Source of the DNA: Flavobacteriales bacterium
Lineage (GTDB): Bacteria; Bacteroidota; Bacteroidia; Flavobacteriales; TMED113
Reading direction: 5' to 3'
Assembly: GCA_002701365.1 (NCBI GenBank)
Contig: NZUK01000039.1
Coordinates: 7,914-52,421, forward strand
DNA: 44,508 nucleotides
Position 1 is the stretch's first letter; each line of letters starts with the position of its first letter. Of this stretch, positions 8,839 through 19,000 are shown in pieces. Position numbers and translations under genes: made by a program. The notes below the pieces were generated by a model. That model saw only the letters and a program-made list of their open reading frames with translations, did not search any database and was not told the DNA's origin.

Positions 8839-10545
8839 TTAAAAAGAACTAGTTAGACTTATTGTAAAACCATTTGATGCCGGTACATCTCTACATACTC
8901 CGCCAATACAAAATAGGCCTTTACGTTGTTTCCCATACGTTAGAGATATTCTATGAGAACCTTTGTTATATCCACTAGAAATAGAATAATAATGAGGTTT
9001 ATCCGGGCTACCATAATTATACATATCCTGAATTGATATAAACCATTTTGAAAGTTTATATTCAATTAATCCCATTGCCCAATTTCCAAGATGTTGCTTT
9101 GTACGTAAATGTTGAATTTGGGTATTCATAGAGGACCTCATTTTACCAATTTTTGGTAATTTAAGTAATGTTTCTAATATAAAAATATTGGCAAATATTT
9201 TTTCATGTTCTTGATTCTCTAATAGTATTTGAGATTCAAGAATTTTATCATTATTCATAAGATTAATATAAGCTCCGTTTATTTTAATACTTTTATTAAT
9301 CTTTTTACTTATTTCAATATTGATTTCTTGGAACAATTTATTTTCTCCTATTTTGAAAGGTGATGAATTGTAACCAAGTGTTCCCCTTTGATTAATACCC
9401 TCATTGTCCTCAGGAATTGTTTGATCAATATCAAATACATTGGAAAAATTGAAACTAATATGGGTCCCGTATTTACCACCTATTTTAGATTTCTTAGGAA
9501 TAGTATAGTAGAGGTCTAACTGCATTCCCATTTCACCATTAGGTTGACTGATGTATGGATATATTGTTGCAAGTGAGTATGATTGTTGTTTTGTGAAAGG
9601 GGTTATGTAATTTATATTAAAATTTTGAAATTGACCTTTCCTCAAACTTCTAAAACTCATGTTCTGAATTCTTTTTGCACCTACTGAAACACCGAATCCT
9701 TTCTTTGAATAATTGGCATTTATAATTAATCCATTACCATTTTGATAAATTAGATTATTGTCAGAAGAAGGATCATTTATTTTATGCGCATAATCTATGT
9801 TAATGGATGTATTATTTTTAGATATATTGAATCTGCCATTAAATGCTCCAACATTTTCAGGAAAATTATATATAGGATCATTGTCAGTCTCGTGTTTCGT
9901 GACAAAACTTGCTCCCATATTTATAATGGAATTCCAGTTTTGGAATATAATTTCATTTAATGAAATATCTGTGTTAATCCCGCTAACTAAACCGTGAAAA
10001 TTATCTTCTTCATCATACAGATATCCAGGTCTTTTCCATTTAAAAAAAAGGCTATCACTTTCATTTTCTTTCCAAGTATTTCTTTGTTTCCCAGTTAATG
10101 CTGTTATATAAACACCGCTTATTGGTTTTATTTTTAACCTTAAGCCATTAATTGAATTGTCAATACCAAGATTTGGATCAAAATATGTTTTAAAAATTAA
10201 TCCACTTCCAAATTCATCATAAAAGTTACCCATGGTTACATCAATATTATTGCTTTTGTATTGAATAAATCTATTCGCAATACCTATGCCTTCGAAATCT
10301 TCTAATCCTGTGCCAGGCATTACATTGTGGTAGCCTTCTAATCGGACTCCGATAATAATTTTTTGGTTTGTATATAATAGGTTCGTATATCCTGATGTAT
10401 ATGCAGGATGATGTAAAGCGCCAATTGTCAAATCTTCTTGAAAAGTTTGGTAATTTAATTGCGTGTTGCCTTGAATTTTGCCGTAATTTTGGCCATAGAT
10501 GACAGATGATGAGGTTAAAAAAAGTATAATGATTATTTGTTTCAT
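8839..10545 (-). CDS. DUF6029-like outer membrane barrel protein
   Basis: The start at 10545 is chosen because it gives a signal peptide (MKQIIIILFLTSSSVIYGQ) and sits one base after the stop of the upstream TlpA-like gene; an in-frame upstream extension to 10599 lies wholly inside that gene. The 568 residues show alternating strand patterns through the whole length, ending in Phe (FTISLTSSF), as in large outer membrane barrels. The N-terminal GKIQGNTQLNYQTF and the C-terminal pair of cysteines in FCIGGVCRDVPASNGF resemble DUF6029 proteins of Bacteroidota. The two C-terminal cysteines could form a disulfide, which is notable next to two thioredoxin-fold genes. No catalytic motif is seen; transport or an assembly role is possible. 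Confidence 0.72.
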   Translation of the reverse strand: MKQIIIILFLTSSSVIYGQNYGKIQGNTQLNYQTFQEDLTIGALHHPAYTSGYTNLLYTNQKIIIGVRLEGYHNVMPGTGLEDFEGIGIANRFIQYKSNNIDVTMGNFYDEFGSGLIFKTYFDPNLGIDNSINGLRLKIKPISGVYITALTGKQRNTWKENESDSLFFKWKRPGYLYDEEDNFHGLVSGINTDISLNEIIFQNWNSIINMGASFVTKHETDNDPIYNFPENVGAFNGRFNISKNNTSINIDYAHKINDPSSDNNLIYQNGNGLIINANYSKKGFGVSVGAKRIQNMSFRSLRKGQFQNFNINYITPFTKQQSYSLATIYPYISQPNGEMGMQLDLYYTIPKKSKIGGKYGTHISFNFSNVFDIDQTIPEDNEGINQRGTLGYNSSPFKIGENKLFQEINIEISKKINKSIKINGAYINLMNNDKILESQILLENQEHEKIFANIFILETLLKLPKIGKMRSSMNTQIQHLRTKQHLGNWAMGLIEYKLSKWFISIQDMYNYGSPDKPHYYSISSGYNKGSHRISLTYGKQRKGLFCIGGVCRDVPASNGFTISLTSSF

Positions 10546-10546
10546 T

Positions 10547-11029
10547 TTACTTTGTGATAGTTTGAAGAAGTTTTTCATATAATTTTTCTTCATCACCATC
10601 CGAGTAGGTTACATGCTCATAAACAATATTCTTATTTCCATCTAGTAGAAATGTGTGTGGAATAGGGTTAACGCCCATTTTACTTGCAAATTCTCGGTTA
10701 CTATCTTGGTATACTTCGTATTCCCATCCTTTTGCATCGACCATTGGTTTTATTTTAGCACTGTTTCTACTATCATCTATGCTAATAGCAATTAATTTTA
10801 CATTTGTTTCTTCTTGCCAGTCTTCATATACTTCATGGATGTTTTCTAGCTCTTGCTTACATGGTTTACACCAGGTAGCCCAAAAACTAATAATAATAGG
10901 ATTGTTATTATTATTAAATTGGGAAGTGTTAATAATCTTGCCATTTAAGTTTTTAATTTCTACGCTAGGTATCTGGCAAAATAAGCTAGTGTTAATAAGT
11001 ATAAATGCGATAAAAAGAATATGTTTCAT
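10547..11029 (-). CDS. TlpA-like periplasmic thioredoxin
   Basis: The 160-residue protein has a signal peptide (about 1-19, ending FCQ), then a thioredoxin fold with active site WCKPC (53-57) in the context SFWATWCKPCKQEL and the cis-proline segment NPIPHTF. This is the TlpA/ResA type of periplasmic disulfide oxidoreductase, which typically reduces cysteines of exported proteins or apocytochromes. Here the first gene of a four-gene operon contains it, and the next product (DUF6029-like) carries a C-terminal cysteine pair, so a client relationship is a reasonable guess. A rho-independent terminator lies just upstream, separating it from the secreted thioredoxin-like gene at 11103-12530. Family call is secure, substrate unknown. 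Confidence 0.88.
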   Translation of the reverse strand: MKHILFIAFILINTSLFCQIPSVEIKNLNGKIINTSQFNNNNNPIIISFWATWCKPCKQELENIHEVYEDWQEETNVKLIAISIDDSRNSAKIKPMVDAKGWEYEVYQDSNREFASKMGVNPIPHTFLLDGNKNIVYEHVTYSDGDEEKLYEKLLQTITK

Positions 11030-11054
11030 TGGTTTATCAGGTTAAATTATTTTT

Positions 11055-11085
11055 AAAAAAAAAGCCACCCAAGAGTGGCTTTTTT
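11055..11085 (-). terminator. Rho-independent terminator, possibly bidirectional
   Basis: A perfect 6-bp stem AGCCAC/GTGGCT (11063-11068 with 11075-11080) has a CCAAGA loop and is flanked by nine A on the left and six T on the right, which also pair to lengthen the stem. Read on the minus strand it is a hairpin followed by a T run, 18 bases after the end of the secreted thioredoxin-like gene. It should end that transcript before the TlpA operon starts. Confidence 0.85.
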
Positions 11086-11102
11086 AAAAAAAGTCTTTTT
11101 TA

Positions 11103-12530
11103 TTATTTCACAACTGTTAATGGCTGGATATTATTTTTGCCATCAATAATTACATTAATGTAATATAGTCCAGGGATTAAATTTTTTGATTCAATCTTCA
11201 CATTATTAGTGCCCGTTGTTAATGCAACATTTTGATTATAAACAACTTTTCCAACGTTATCATATATTTCTAAATTCATTTCTTTGGCACTTTCAGAATT
11301 TACAGAAAGGTTAGTAAAGCTATTAAATGGATTTGGAAACACATTGATAGTAGTAGTTGAGTTTTCAATTAAATTCACGCCACTATTAACTTCAAATGCT
11401 ACAGTCCCTTGAGCCTCATATTGAACTTCTGAAAACAGCATATTTCCATCACCACTAATTAGGTTTACATATCCATCTTCATAATCTCCCCACATTGAAG
11501 CTTCTAATCCGTCACCATATGAATCATATACGTGAAAAACATAACATCCATCATTTAATGGCCATGATATATTAATTGACTCGTAGCTTCCATATCCATT
11601 TCCTGAAGCAATTTGACCATCATCTGAACTAATTAGTTCCCAGGATGTTTCTTCGCCCCAATTATCTGTCATTATCTCTAGAGTTACATAAGAGTGGCTA
11701 CTTACTGATCCAGCAATTGAAGGACTTAGACTATTATTACTATTGTCTTCATCACCAGAGTATTCAAGTTCGAAACTAATATTAGAATTGTCTGACAAGC
11801 CTGAAATTGAACCTAAGTTAACATTATCTGTGCCATATAGTTCTAATGATCCAGACCATGGAGTAGTTTCGACAGTTTGACCATCTACTATTGTCAGGAT
11901 ATTACATTCACTTAAAGTTGCACCAACGCTATAGTTTTGAATTGTTACTGAGGCATTGTCTAGGTTTCCTCCGCAGTGTACGTTGTCGCCATCATAAGAA
12001 AGAATTTTAGCATCTTTACTATATGTCGCAGAACTGCATTGATTTATTTCTCCCATAAATGCACTTACACTAGATAATTGACCTACCTCTGTAACCATTC
12101 TGTCAGGACAGATTTTATATATTGTTGGATAGTAAGCTAGTGCGTAGTCATTTGCTACATTACCGCTAGCATCATCCATAAGTAAATAGTCTATAATAGT
12201 AGTCCAATCTCCAATTGAGTTTCCACCACCTTCTATAGTACTTGCTGCTGTAGAGTTATCAGCTTCCACTGCAACAACAACTACATCATCAGGGTATTGT
12301 TCTTGCAAATCATCTAGTACACCTGTTTCTGCAAAACTCCAACAAGGACCGCACCAAACAGCAAATAAATCTAGAATTACTGTTTTCCCTTCATCAAGAG
12401 TTGAATGTAAATTAAATTCTTCTCCATTGATGTCAGTTAATGTAAAGTCAGCCCCGAAGCTATTAGGAGGCAATTGTGCATATGAACAGTAAAAAATAGA
12501 GCATATGACAAATAGTAATAGTTTTTTCAT
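11103..12530 (-). CDS. Secreted thioredoxin-fold protein with T9SS type A sorting domain
   Basis: The 475-residue product has a signal peptide (about 1-19, ending SYAQ), a TlpA-like thioredoxin domain with WCGPC at 59-63 (LFAVWCGPCWSF), a central beta-rich region, a module around residues 275-375 with the DSYGDG motif also found in the last gene of the window, and a C-terminal T9SS sorting domain of about 75 residues (NVFPNPF, then a final GLYYINV and a short strand). It is therefore expected to cross the outer membrane through the SprA translocon and be released or attached at the surface. Such Omp28/thioredoxin-like cargo is known in Flavobacteriales, but what it acts on is not. It is monocistronic, with a terminator downstream and a divergent promoter region upstream. 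Confidence 0.86.
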   Translation of the reverse strand: MKKLLLFVICSIFYCSYAQLPPNSFGADFTLTDINGEEFNLHSTLDEGKTVILDLFAVWCGPCWSFAETGVLDDLQEQYPDDVVVVAVEADNSTAASTIEGGGNSIGDWTTIIDYLLMDDASGNVANDYALAYYPTIYKICPDRMVTEVGQLSSVSAFMGEINQCSSATYSKDAKILSYDGDNVHCGGNLDNASVTIQNYSVGATLSECNILTIVDGQTVETTPWSGSLELYGTDNVNLGSISGLSDNSNISFELEYSGDEDNSNNSLSPSIAGSVSSHSYVTLEIMTDNWGEETSWELISSDDGQIASGNGYGSYESINISWPLNDGCYVFHVYDSYGDGLEASMWGDYEDGYVNLISGDGNMLFSEVQYEAQGTVAFEVNSGVNLIENSTTTINVFPNPFNSFTNLSVNSESAKEMNLEIYDNVGKVVYNQNVALTTGTNNVKIESKNLIPGLYYINVIIDGKNNIQPLTVVK

Positions 12531-12575
12531 AATTTTTTGTTTAAAAAGTCGTTAATAAATGAGTGCTTCAATATA

Positions 12576-12583
12576 CAAAAATA
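12576..12583 (-). promoter_or_regulatory. Candidate Bacteroidota -7 box for the secreted thioredoxin gene
   Basis: On the minus strand this reads TATTTTTG, matching the TAnnTTTG consensus, about 45 bases before the start codon at 12530. A TTG (12612-12610, minus strand) lies 26 bases further upstream, slightly longer than the usual spacing. Position between divergent genes supports it. Confidence 0.4.
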
Positions 12584-12602
12584 ATGCTATATATTCTGTT
12601 AT

Positions 12603-12636
12603 TTGTAATCAAATACTCTAATTATAGTTAAATTTG
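12603..12636 (+). promoter_or_regulatory. Candidate promoter for the lipoprotein-maeB-ruvA-sprA operon
   Basis: TAAATTTG at 12629-12636 matches the Bacteroidota -7 consensus TAnnTTTG, and TTG at 12603-12605 is a -33 element at 23 bases spacing. It lies 37 bases before the start at 12674. Downstream genes follow with gaps of only 3-10 bases through to 26201, so this may be the main promoter for sprA and the sugar genes. Confidence 0.45.
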
Positions 12637-12673
12637 TGTAAAATGATAATTATAATTTAAAAAACTATCGAAT

Positions 12674-13180
12674 ATGAAAAAACTATTTTTTAATCTATTT
12701 ATGCTCGTATGTCTTCTTTTATTTACAGCATGTCCACAAGATTCTATATTTGGATGTATGAATGCGGATGCTTGCAATTATAATCCCGAGTCTAATGAGG
12801 ATGATGGCACTTGTCAGGTGCCCTTAGAAAATCCTATTGAAGTTATTTTTTATGATCAAGAAGTAGTTGGCTCAGTTGGTGAGGAATTGACAGCTCATAT
12901 TCATGTTAGAAATAGCTCTTGTGAAAATTTAATTTTAGATGCTAGTCAATCACCTGTACATCCAAGCAAACCATTTGTAGCTAAATTTTGTTTGGGAGAT
13001 ATTTGTTATGATTGGGGCACAAATGAAGCTGCAGTAAAATTAACTTTAGAGTCTTTTGAAGAAGGTGATTATTTTCAAGGTTATATACAGGCTAACGAGC
13101 CAGGAACATATGAAATGACTTATTCTCTTTTCGATGATTCAAATAATACAGATGTAACAGTAATTTTTGAAGTAAATTAA
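12674..13180 (+). CDS. Small lipoprotein with a single cysteine-rich surface module
   Basis: A 168-residue protein with a lipoprotein signal peptide (lipobox LFTAC, Cys20) followed at once by one module of the type GCMNADACNY...DGTC (about residues 28-48). The same module occurs three times in the cysteine-rich protein at 43276, and is common in exported proteins of marine Flavobacteriales. The remainder (about 55-168) looks beta-rich and ends in a strand (DVTVIFEVN), with cysteines at SCENL and FCLGDICYDWG that may pair. No enzyme motif was recognised. The stop is 4 bases from maeB, so it heads that operon. Its role is unknown; a small outer membrane or surface lipoprotein is the most that can be said. 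Confidence 0.7.
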   Translation: MKKLFFNLFMLVCLLLFTACPQDSIFGCMNADACNYNPESNEDDGTCQVPLENPIEVIFYDQEVVGSVGEELTAHIHVRNSSCENLILDASQSPVHPSKPFVAKFCLGDICYDWGTNEAAVKLTLESFEEGDYFQGYIQANEPGTYEMTYSLFDDSNNTDVTVIFEVN

Positions 13181-13184
13181 GTGT

Positions 13185-15446
13185 ATGCGTGATATAAGTA
13201 GAAGAGAGGCATTAGATTTTCATTCTAAGAATAGGCCTGGAAAAATTGAGGTTGTTCCCACTAAAAGATATAGAACACAAAGAGATCTGGCATTAGCTTA
13301 TTCTCCTGGAGTGGCTGAACCTTGTATAAGTATATCAAAGAGGAAAAGTGATGTATATAAGTATACTGCTAAAAGTAATTTAGTTGGTGTTGTTACTAAT
13401 GGTTCTGCTGTACTTGGGTTAGGTGATATTGGACCTGAAGCGGCTAAACCGGTAATGGAAGGTAAAGGTTTACTTTTTAAAATTTATGCAGATATAGATG
13501 TTTTTGACATTGAATTAGATGTAAATGATATAGAATCATTTATAGCAGCAGTTAAGGCAATCGCTCCAACTTTTGGAGGTATTAATTTGGAAGATATTAA
13601 AGCTCCAGAATGTTTTGAAATTGAAAAAAGACTAAGTTCAGAATTATCAATTCCGGTCATGCATGATGATCAACATGGAACTGCAATTATATCAGGTGCA
13701 GCATTATTGAACTCTTTGGAGTTAGTAAATAAAAAAATAGATAAAATAAAAATTGTTGTTAATGGAGCTGGAGCAGCTGCTATTTCATGCATGCAACTTT
13801 ATATTAGACTAGGAGTTAAAAGAAAAAATATTGTGTTATGTGATAGCAAGGGAGTTATATCAAAAAACAGAACAGATCTATCTAAACAAAAGAGAAGTTT
13901 TGCTACTAGTAGAAATCTGAAAAATTTATCTCAGGCTATGATTAATTCAGATGTGTTTATTGGTTTGTCAGTTGGAAATGTAGTCACTCAAAAAATGTTA
14001 AAAACGATGAGTAAAAAGCCTATTGTTTTTGCGATGGCAAACCCGGATCCCGAAATATCTTACAACGATGCAAGAAAAGCTCGAAAAGATGCTATTATAG
14101 CTACAGGAAGATCAGACTTTCCTAATCAGGTTAATAATGTGTTAGGTTTCCCATATATTTTTAGGGGGGCTCTTGATGTAAGGGCTACACAGATTAATGA
14201 GTCAATGAAGGTTGCTGCTGTTCGTGCCATAGCTGCAATTGCAAAAGAACCTGTTCCTGAGGATGTCAATCTTGCCTACCATGGTAAAAATTTATCATTT
14301 GGTCAAGAGTATATTATTCCAAAACCAAATGATCCTCGTTTAATTACGAGAGTTTCTGCTGCAGTTGCAAAGGCAGCTATTAAATCAGGTGTTGCAAAAA
14401 AAGAAATAACAAATTGGGATAAATATGAAGAATTTTTGATAGATAGATTAGGTCTAGATAACAGGTTGATAAGAAGTTTTAACAGAATTGCAAAGGAAAA
14501 TAAAAAGCGAGTTCTATTTGTAGAAGCTGATAATTATAATGTATTAAAAGCAGCAGAAATATTAAAGATGGAAGGTTTATGTGATCCCATGTTATTAGGA
14601 AATGAAGGTTTTATTAATTCACTATCGTTAGAAAATGGAATAGATTTATCAGACATTAAAATCATCGATGTTAAAAAAGCAGAAATGAGAGAGAAAAGAC
14701 ATGAATTTGCTTCTATTTACTATGGCATGCGTCAACGCAAGGGGATTACTTTAAACCAAGCAAGAAGGATGATGAGAGACAGAGGTTATTTTGGGGCAAT
14801 GATGCTATTACAAAATGAGGCAGATGTATTTTTGTCGGGCGTTACCAGAAGTTACCCAGAAGCTTTGAGGCCTGCATTGGAAGTTGTGGGCAAAAAAACT
14901 TCAATTTTAGCAGGCATATATATTGTAGTAACCAAGAAGGGGCCTATATTTTTTGCTGACACGACAATTAATAAAAACCCCTCTGAAGATGAATTATATG
15001 AAATTTGCTTGCTAACTATTGAAGCCGTTAAAAGATTTGGAATTAAGCCAATTATTTCAATTTTATCGTATTCTAATTTTGGATCTTCTAAAGATGTCGA
15101 AACTCAACAGATACAGCGAGTTATTGATCGTATTCACAAAGAATATCCATCTGTTTTAATTGACGGAGAAATGCAGGCAAATTTTGCGCTAAATAAAAAT
15201 AAAAGAATGGGTTTATTCCCCTTTTCAAAATTAAAAGATAAAAAAGTAAATACTTTAATTTTTCCAAATTTATCCTCAGGAAACATATCATATAAAATTT
15301 TACAAGAGTTATCTAATTTTGAAACTATGGGACCCGTGTTATTAGGTATGAATAAATCAGTACATATTCTACAACTAGAAAGTAGTGTAAATGAAATTGT
15401 ACATATGGCAACTATTGCATCTGTAGATGCTCATGAAAGAAAATAA
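13185..15446 (+). CDS. maeB: NADP-dependent malic enzyme fused to a phosphotransacetylase-like domain
   Basis: The 753-residue protein has a malic enzyme part (about 1-430) with [24 protein letters not shown] and MHDDQHGTA, and a Rossmann motif around [12 protein letters not shown], followed by a phosphate acetyltransferase-like domain (about 435-753) that in this family is regulatory and not catalytic. It decarboxylates malate to pyruvate, producing NADPH. Size and two-domain layout match MaeB. It precedes ruvA by 3 bases; maeB-ruvA-sprA is a conserved order in many flavobacterial genomes, which helps identify this as the ancestral locus. Nothing unusual is visible in the catalytic motifs. 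Confidence 0.95.
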   Translation: MRDISRREALDFHSKNRPGKIEVVPTKRYRTQRDLALAYSPGVAEPCISISKRKSDVYKYTAKSNLVGVVTNGSAVLGLGDIGPEAAKPVMEGKGLLFKIYADIDVFDIELDVNDIESFIAAVKAIAPTFGGINLEDIKAPECFEIEKRLSSELSIPVMHDDQHGTAIISGAALLNSLELVNKKIDKIKIVVNGAGAAAISCMQLYIRLGVKRKNIVLCDSKGVISKNRTDLSKQKRSFATSRNLKNLSQAMINSDVFIGLSVGNVVTQKMLKTMSKKPIVFAMANPDPEISYNDARKARKDAIIATGRSDFPNQVNNVLGFPYIFRGALDVRATQINESMKVAAVRAIAAIAKEPVPEDVNLAYHGKNLSFGQEYIIPKPNDPRLITRVSAAVAKAAIKSGVAKKEITNWDKYEEFLIDRLGLDNRLIRSFNRIAKENKKRVLFVEADNYNVLKAAEILKMEGLCDPMLLGNEGFINSLSLENGIDLSDIKIIDVKKAEMREKRHEFASIYYGMRQRKGITLNQARRMMRDRGYFGAMMLLQNEADVFLSGVTRSYPEALRPALEVVGKKTSILAGIYIVVTKKGPIFFADTTINKNPSEDELYEICLLTIEAVKRFGIKPIISILSYSNFGSSKDVETQQIQRVIDRIHKEYPSVLIDGEMQANFALNKNKRMGLFPFSKLKDKKVNTLIFPNLSSGNISYKILQELSNFETMGPVLLGMNKSVHILQLESSVNEIVHMATIASVDAHERK

Positions 15447-15449
15447 ATT

Positions 15450-16037
15450 ATGATTACATATTTAGATGGAAATATGATAGAATTATCACCAACTCATGCA
15501 GTAGTTGAGTGTAATGGGGTGGGCTATTATTTACACATTTCCTTAAATACATTTACAAAGTTTGATCAATCTAAATCAAATAAATTTAAATTTTACACCT
15601 ATTTGTCTATTAAAGAAGATGCACATACTTTGTATGGTTTTTTTGATAAACAGGAACGGGAGTGTTTTATACTTTTATTGTCAGTTTCTGGAGTAGGAGC
15701 ATCAACAGCTAGAATGATTTTATCATCTTTAAATCCTGCAGATTTGCAAAGAGTTATTGTTAACGAAGATGCTGCAGTATTAAAAAGTATTAAGGGGATT
15801 GGCCTAAAATCTGCTCAAAGAATCATTATTGATTTAAAAGATAAAATGCATTTTGATACTAACTTAGCTTCACAGAATTCAAATGAAGATAGTAATATTA
15901 AAAAAGAAGCTTTGTATGCATTAGAAAAATTAGGCTTTTCAATTAAGAAAATGCAACCTGTAGTAGAAAAAATTATTTATGAAAACAGCAATTTTTCTGT
16001 CGAAGAAGTGATAAAAGTTGCCTTAAAAACTGTCTAG
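15450..16037 (+). CDS. ruvA: Holliday junction recognition protein RuvA
   Basis: A 195-residue protein with the RuvA layout: an N-terminal OB-fold (about 1-65, MITYLDGNMIELSPTHAVV...VGYYLHIS), two helix-hairpin-helix motifs (VSGVGASTARMIL at about 76-88 and IKGIGLKSAQRIIIDLK at about 111-127), and a C-terminal helical domain that contacts RuvB (about 150-195). RuvA tetramers bind four-way junctions and load the RuvB helicase. The gene lies 3 bases after maeB and 3 bases before sprA, so a DNA repair gene is co-transcribed with the T9SS translocon. Its partner ruvB is at 6367-7383. Confidence 0.95.
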   Translation: MITYLDGNMIELSPTHAVVECNGVGYYLHISLNTFTKFDQSKSNKFKFYTYLSIKEDAHTLYGFFDKQERECFILLLSVSGVGASTARMILSSLNPADLQRVIVNEDAAVLKSIKGIGLKSAQRIIIDLKDKMHFDTNLASQNSNEDSNIKKEALYALEKLGFSIKKMQPVVEKIIYENSNFSVEEVIKVALKTV

Positions 16038-16040
16038 AGA

Positions 16041-19000
16041 TTGAACTTAATTCTTCGAAATAAAATATATATATTATTTATTATCTTGATTTATTGTTTC
16101 CAATTATCAGGTCAAAATAATTTTTTAGAATCGCAAGACTGGATTTCTAATCCTAATAATATTATTGATAGTGTAGAGTTTGATGTTGATAATGAAACAA
16201 TTTTTATTACTAATTATGTTGGTGGACAATCTATAGGATTGCCAAATTATTTTACGCAATCAGAGTATCAAGAGTATTTGTTTAATCAAAAATTTTACAA
16301 TTATTGGCGCGATCGCATTTCTAATAATACTGATGGCATAGAGACTGGTAAAGTTGGTCAAGGCAATCAATTGGAATCCAGTATTTTTGGGGGTACTTTA
16401 GTGGATATTAAACCTCAGGGTTCAGCAGAATTAATTTTCTCGGGTGTTATTAACAAAATTGATAATCCTTCTTTACCAGAAGAACAAAGAAAAACATCTT
16501 CTTTTAATTTTGATGAAAGAATACAAATGAATGTAATTGGAAAAATAGGAGATAAATTGCAATTACAAGCGAACTATGATACAGAAGCTACTTTTGAATT
16601 TGAAAATGAAATTAAATTAGAATATACTGGAGATGAAGATGATATTATAAAAAAAATAGAATTAGGTAATGTTAGTTTACCTCTTTCTGGATCATTAATA
16701 ACAGGTGCCCAGAGTCTATTTGGTATAAAGACTAAAATGCAATTCGGTAGAACTACATTAACAGCTGTATTTTCTGAACAAAAAAGTGAAACTTCATCTA
16801 TTGAAATTCAAGGTGGTGCTCAAATGACTGAATTTGAATTGTCGATTGATGATTACGAAGAAAATAAGCACTTTTTTTTAGCACAATATTTCTATGATTC
16901 TTATAATGAAGCCATGAATCCTGAATTATTACCTATTATTAGCTCAGGTGTAAATATTACAAAAATAGAAGTCTATGTTACCAATAAAAATTCCACAACA
17001 ATCAATACTAGAAATATATTAGCCTTTCAAGATTTGGGTGAATATAATTTTAATCCCACGTTAGTCGATGTACATCCTTTTAATACGCCCTTTTTTCCAT
17101 TCTTGCCAGATAATGAAAATAATTCTTTAGATCCAAGTATTTTTATTAACGATGTGGCAGATAATACAGGTGGAGATACAATACGTAATATTGCAGAAGT
17201 CACATCTGCTTTCTCTGTGTATCCTAGCGGTATTATTAATATTCCCTTGGATCCAAATAGGCTTTCCCCATTAGATATTAATTCAACGTATGAAAAAACA
17301 GTTTTTCTTAATCAAGGTATTGATTATGAAAAAATAGAAAATGCAAGAAGATTATCTAGTTCAGAGTATACTTTGCATCCTCAGTTAGGTTTTATTTCAC
17401 TTAATCAGGCACTTAGTTCGGACGAAGTATTAGCTGTGGCGTTTGAATATACTTACCTTGGAGAAACACACCAAGTAGGTGAGTTCTCCACTGATTTGAC
17501 AGCCCCCAAGGCGTTGATGTTAAAATTGTTAAAATCAACTATGACTGATGTCTCACAACCAAATTGGAATTTATTGATGAAAAATGTGTATTCACTAGGT
17601 GCATATCAGATAAATAGAGAAGATTTTATTTTAGAGATACTACATCAAAATGATTCGCTTGGAACTCCGGTAAATTTTTTAACTCAGGGTCCTTCAAATA
17701 TTAAACAAAAGCCATTGTTACAGATTTTTGGTTTAGATAATTTAAATTCCAATAATGACCCTGGCTATGATGGTATGTTTGATTTCTTGGATGGTATCCT
17801 AATTAATTCTTCAAATGGACGAGTTTATTTTCCAACTACAGAGCCCTTTGGTTGTGCTTTAAGAAAAAAGTTTGTTGCAATTGATTCGATTACGCAATTG
17901 CCTATTGAGTCTATTGATTGTGATAATCCTAGTCCACTAACGACTTATTATAATATTGCAAATTTATATTGTTTTGACGCTCTATATGATTCAACACAAG
18001 CTGCCGCACAGCAAAGTGCCGAATTAAATAAATTTATTTTGAAAGGCCAATATAAATCATCTGTGGGATCAGAAATTTCTTTAAATGCTATGAATATTCC
18101 AGAAGGTTCAGTTAATGTTACTTCAGGAGGTAGGTCATTAGAAGAAAATATACATTACACTGTTGATTACACAATGGGTAGAGTCCGAATCATTGATGAG
18201 GGTGTATTAAGTTCATCGGAGCCTATCAGGATCACGTTAGAAAATAATTCTTTATTTAATTTTCAATCTAAAACTTTTATGGGAGCTCATATTGATTATA
18301 AAGTAAATAAAAATTTCATTCTAGGCGCGAGTGCTCTTAATTTAACAGAGAAACCATTAACTCAAAAAATTAATATTGGGGATGAACCAATTTCTAATAC
18401 TATTGTGGGTTTAAATGGGTCATATTCTACCGATTCTAGGTTGCTGACAAAATTAATTGATAAATTACCATTAATTGAAACTAAAGAAGTATCTAATTTT
18501 GCAATTAATTCAGAATTTGCATATTTCATACCTGGTCATCCTAAATCAATTGATATTATTGATGACAGTGGAACATCATATATTGATGATTTTGAAAATA
18601 GTCAATCGGCTATTGATATAAGAAACATGGCCGCATGGTCTTTGTCTTCAACACCAAAAGGAAATCCTGGATCTAATGGTGGGTATTTTTCAGAGTCTAT
18701 TTTAAGTAATGACCTTCAATATGGATTTAATAGAGCAAAATTAGCTTGGTATAGAATTGATCCTATTTTTCAAAGAGAATACTCTGCAACACCTGCGCAC
18801 ATTGCTGCTGACAATGAACAACAGGCTAATCACTATGTTAGAGAAGTGCGTCTGAATGAAGTTTTTCCAAACAGAGAAACTCCTACAGGAGAACCGAATA
18901 GACTAGTTACTTTAGATTTTGCCTTTTATCCCAAAGAGAGAGGTCCGTATAATTTTGATGTAGAACCTACATTTTATTCAAGAGGTATTAATCAAGATGG

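Noticed and set aside
10546-10599. Upstream start for the DUF6029-like protein
   Set aside because: It would lie within the TlpA-like gene and place a charged stretch before the signal peptide; the start at 10545 is cleaner.
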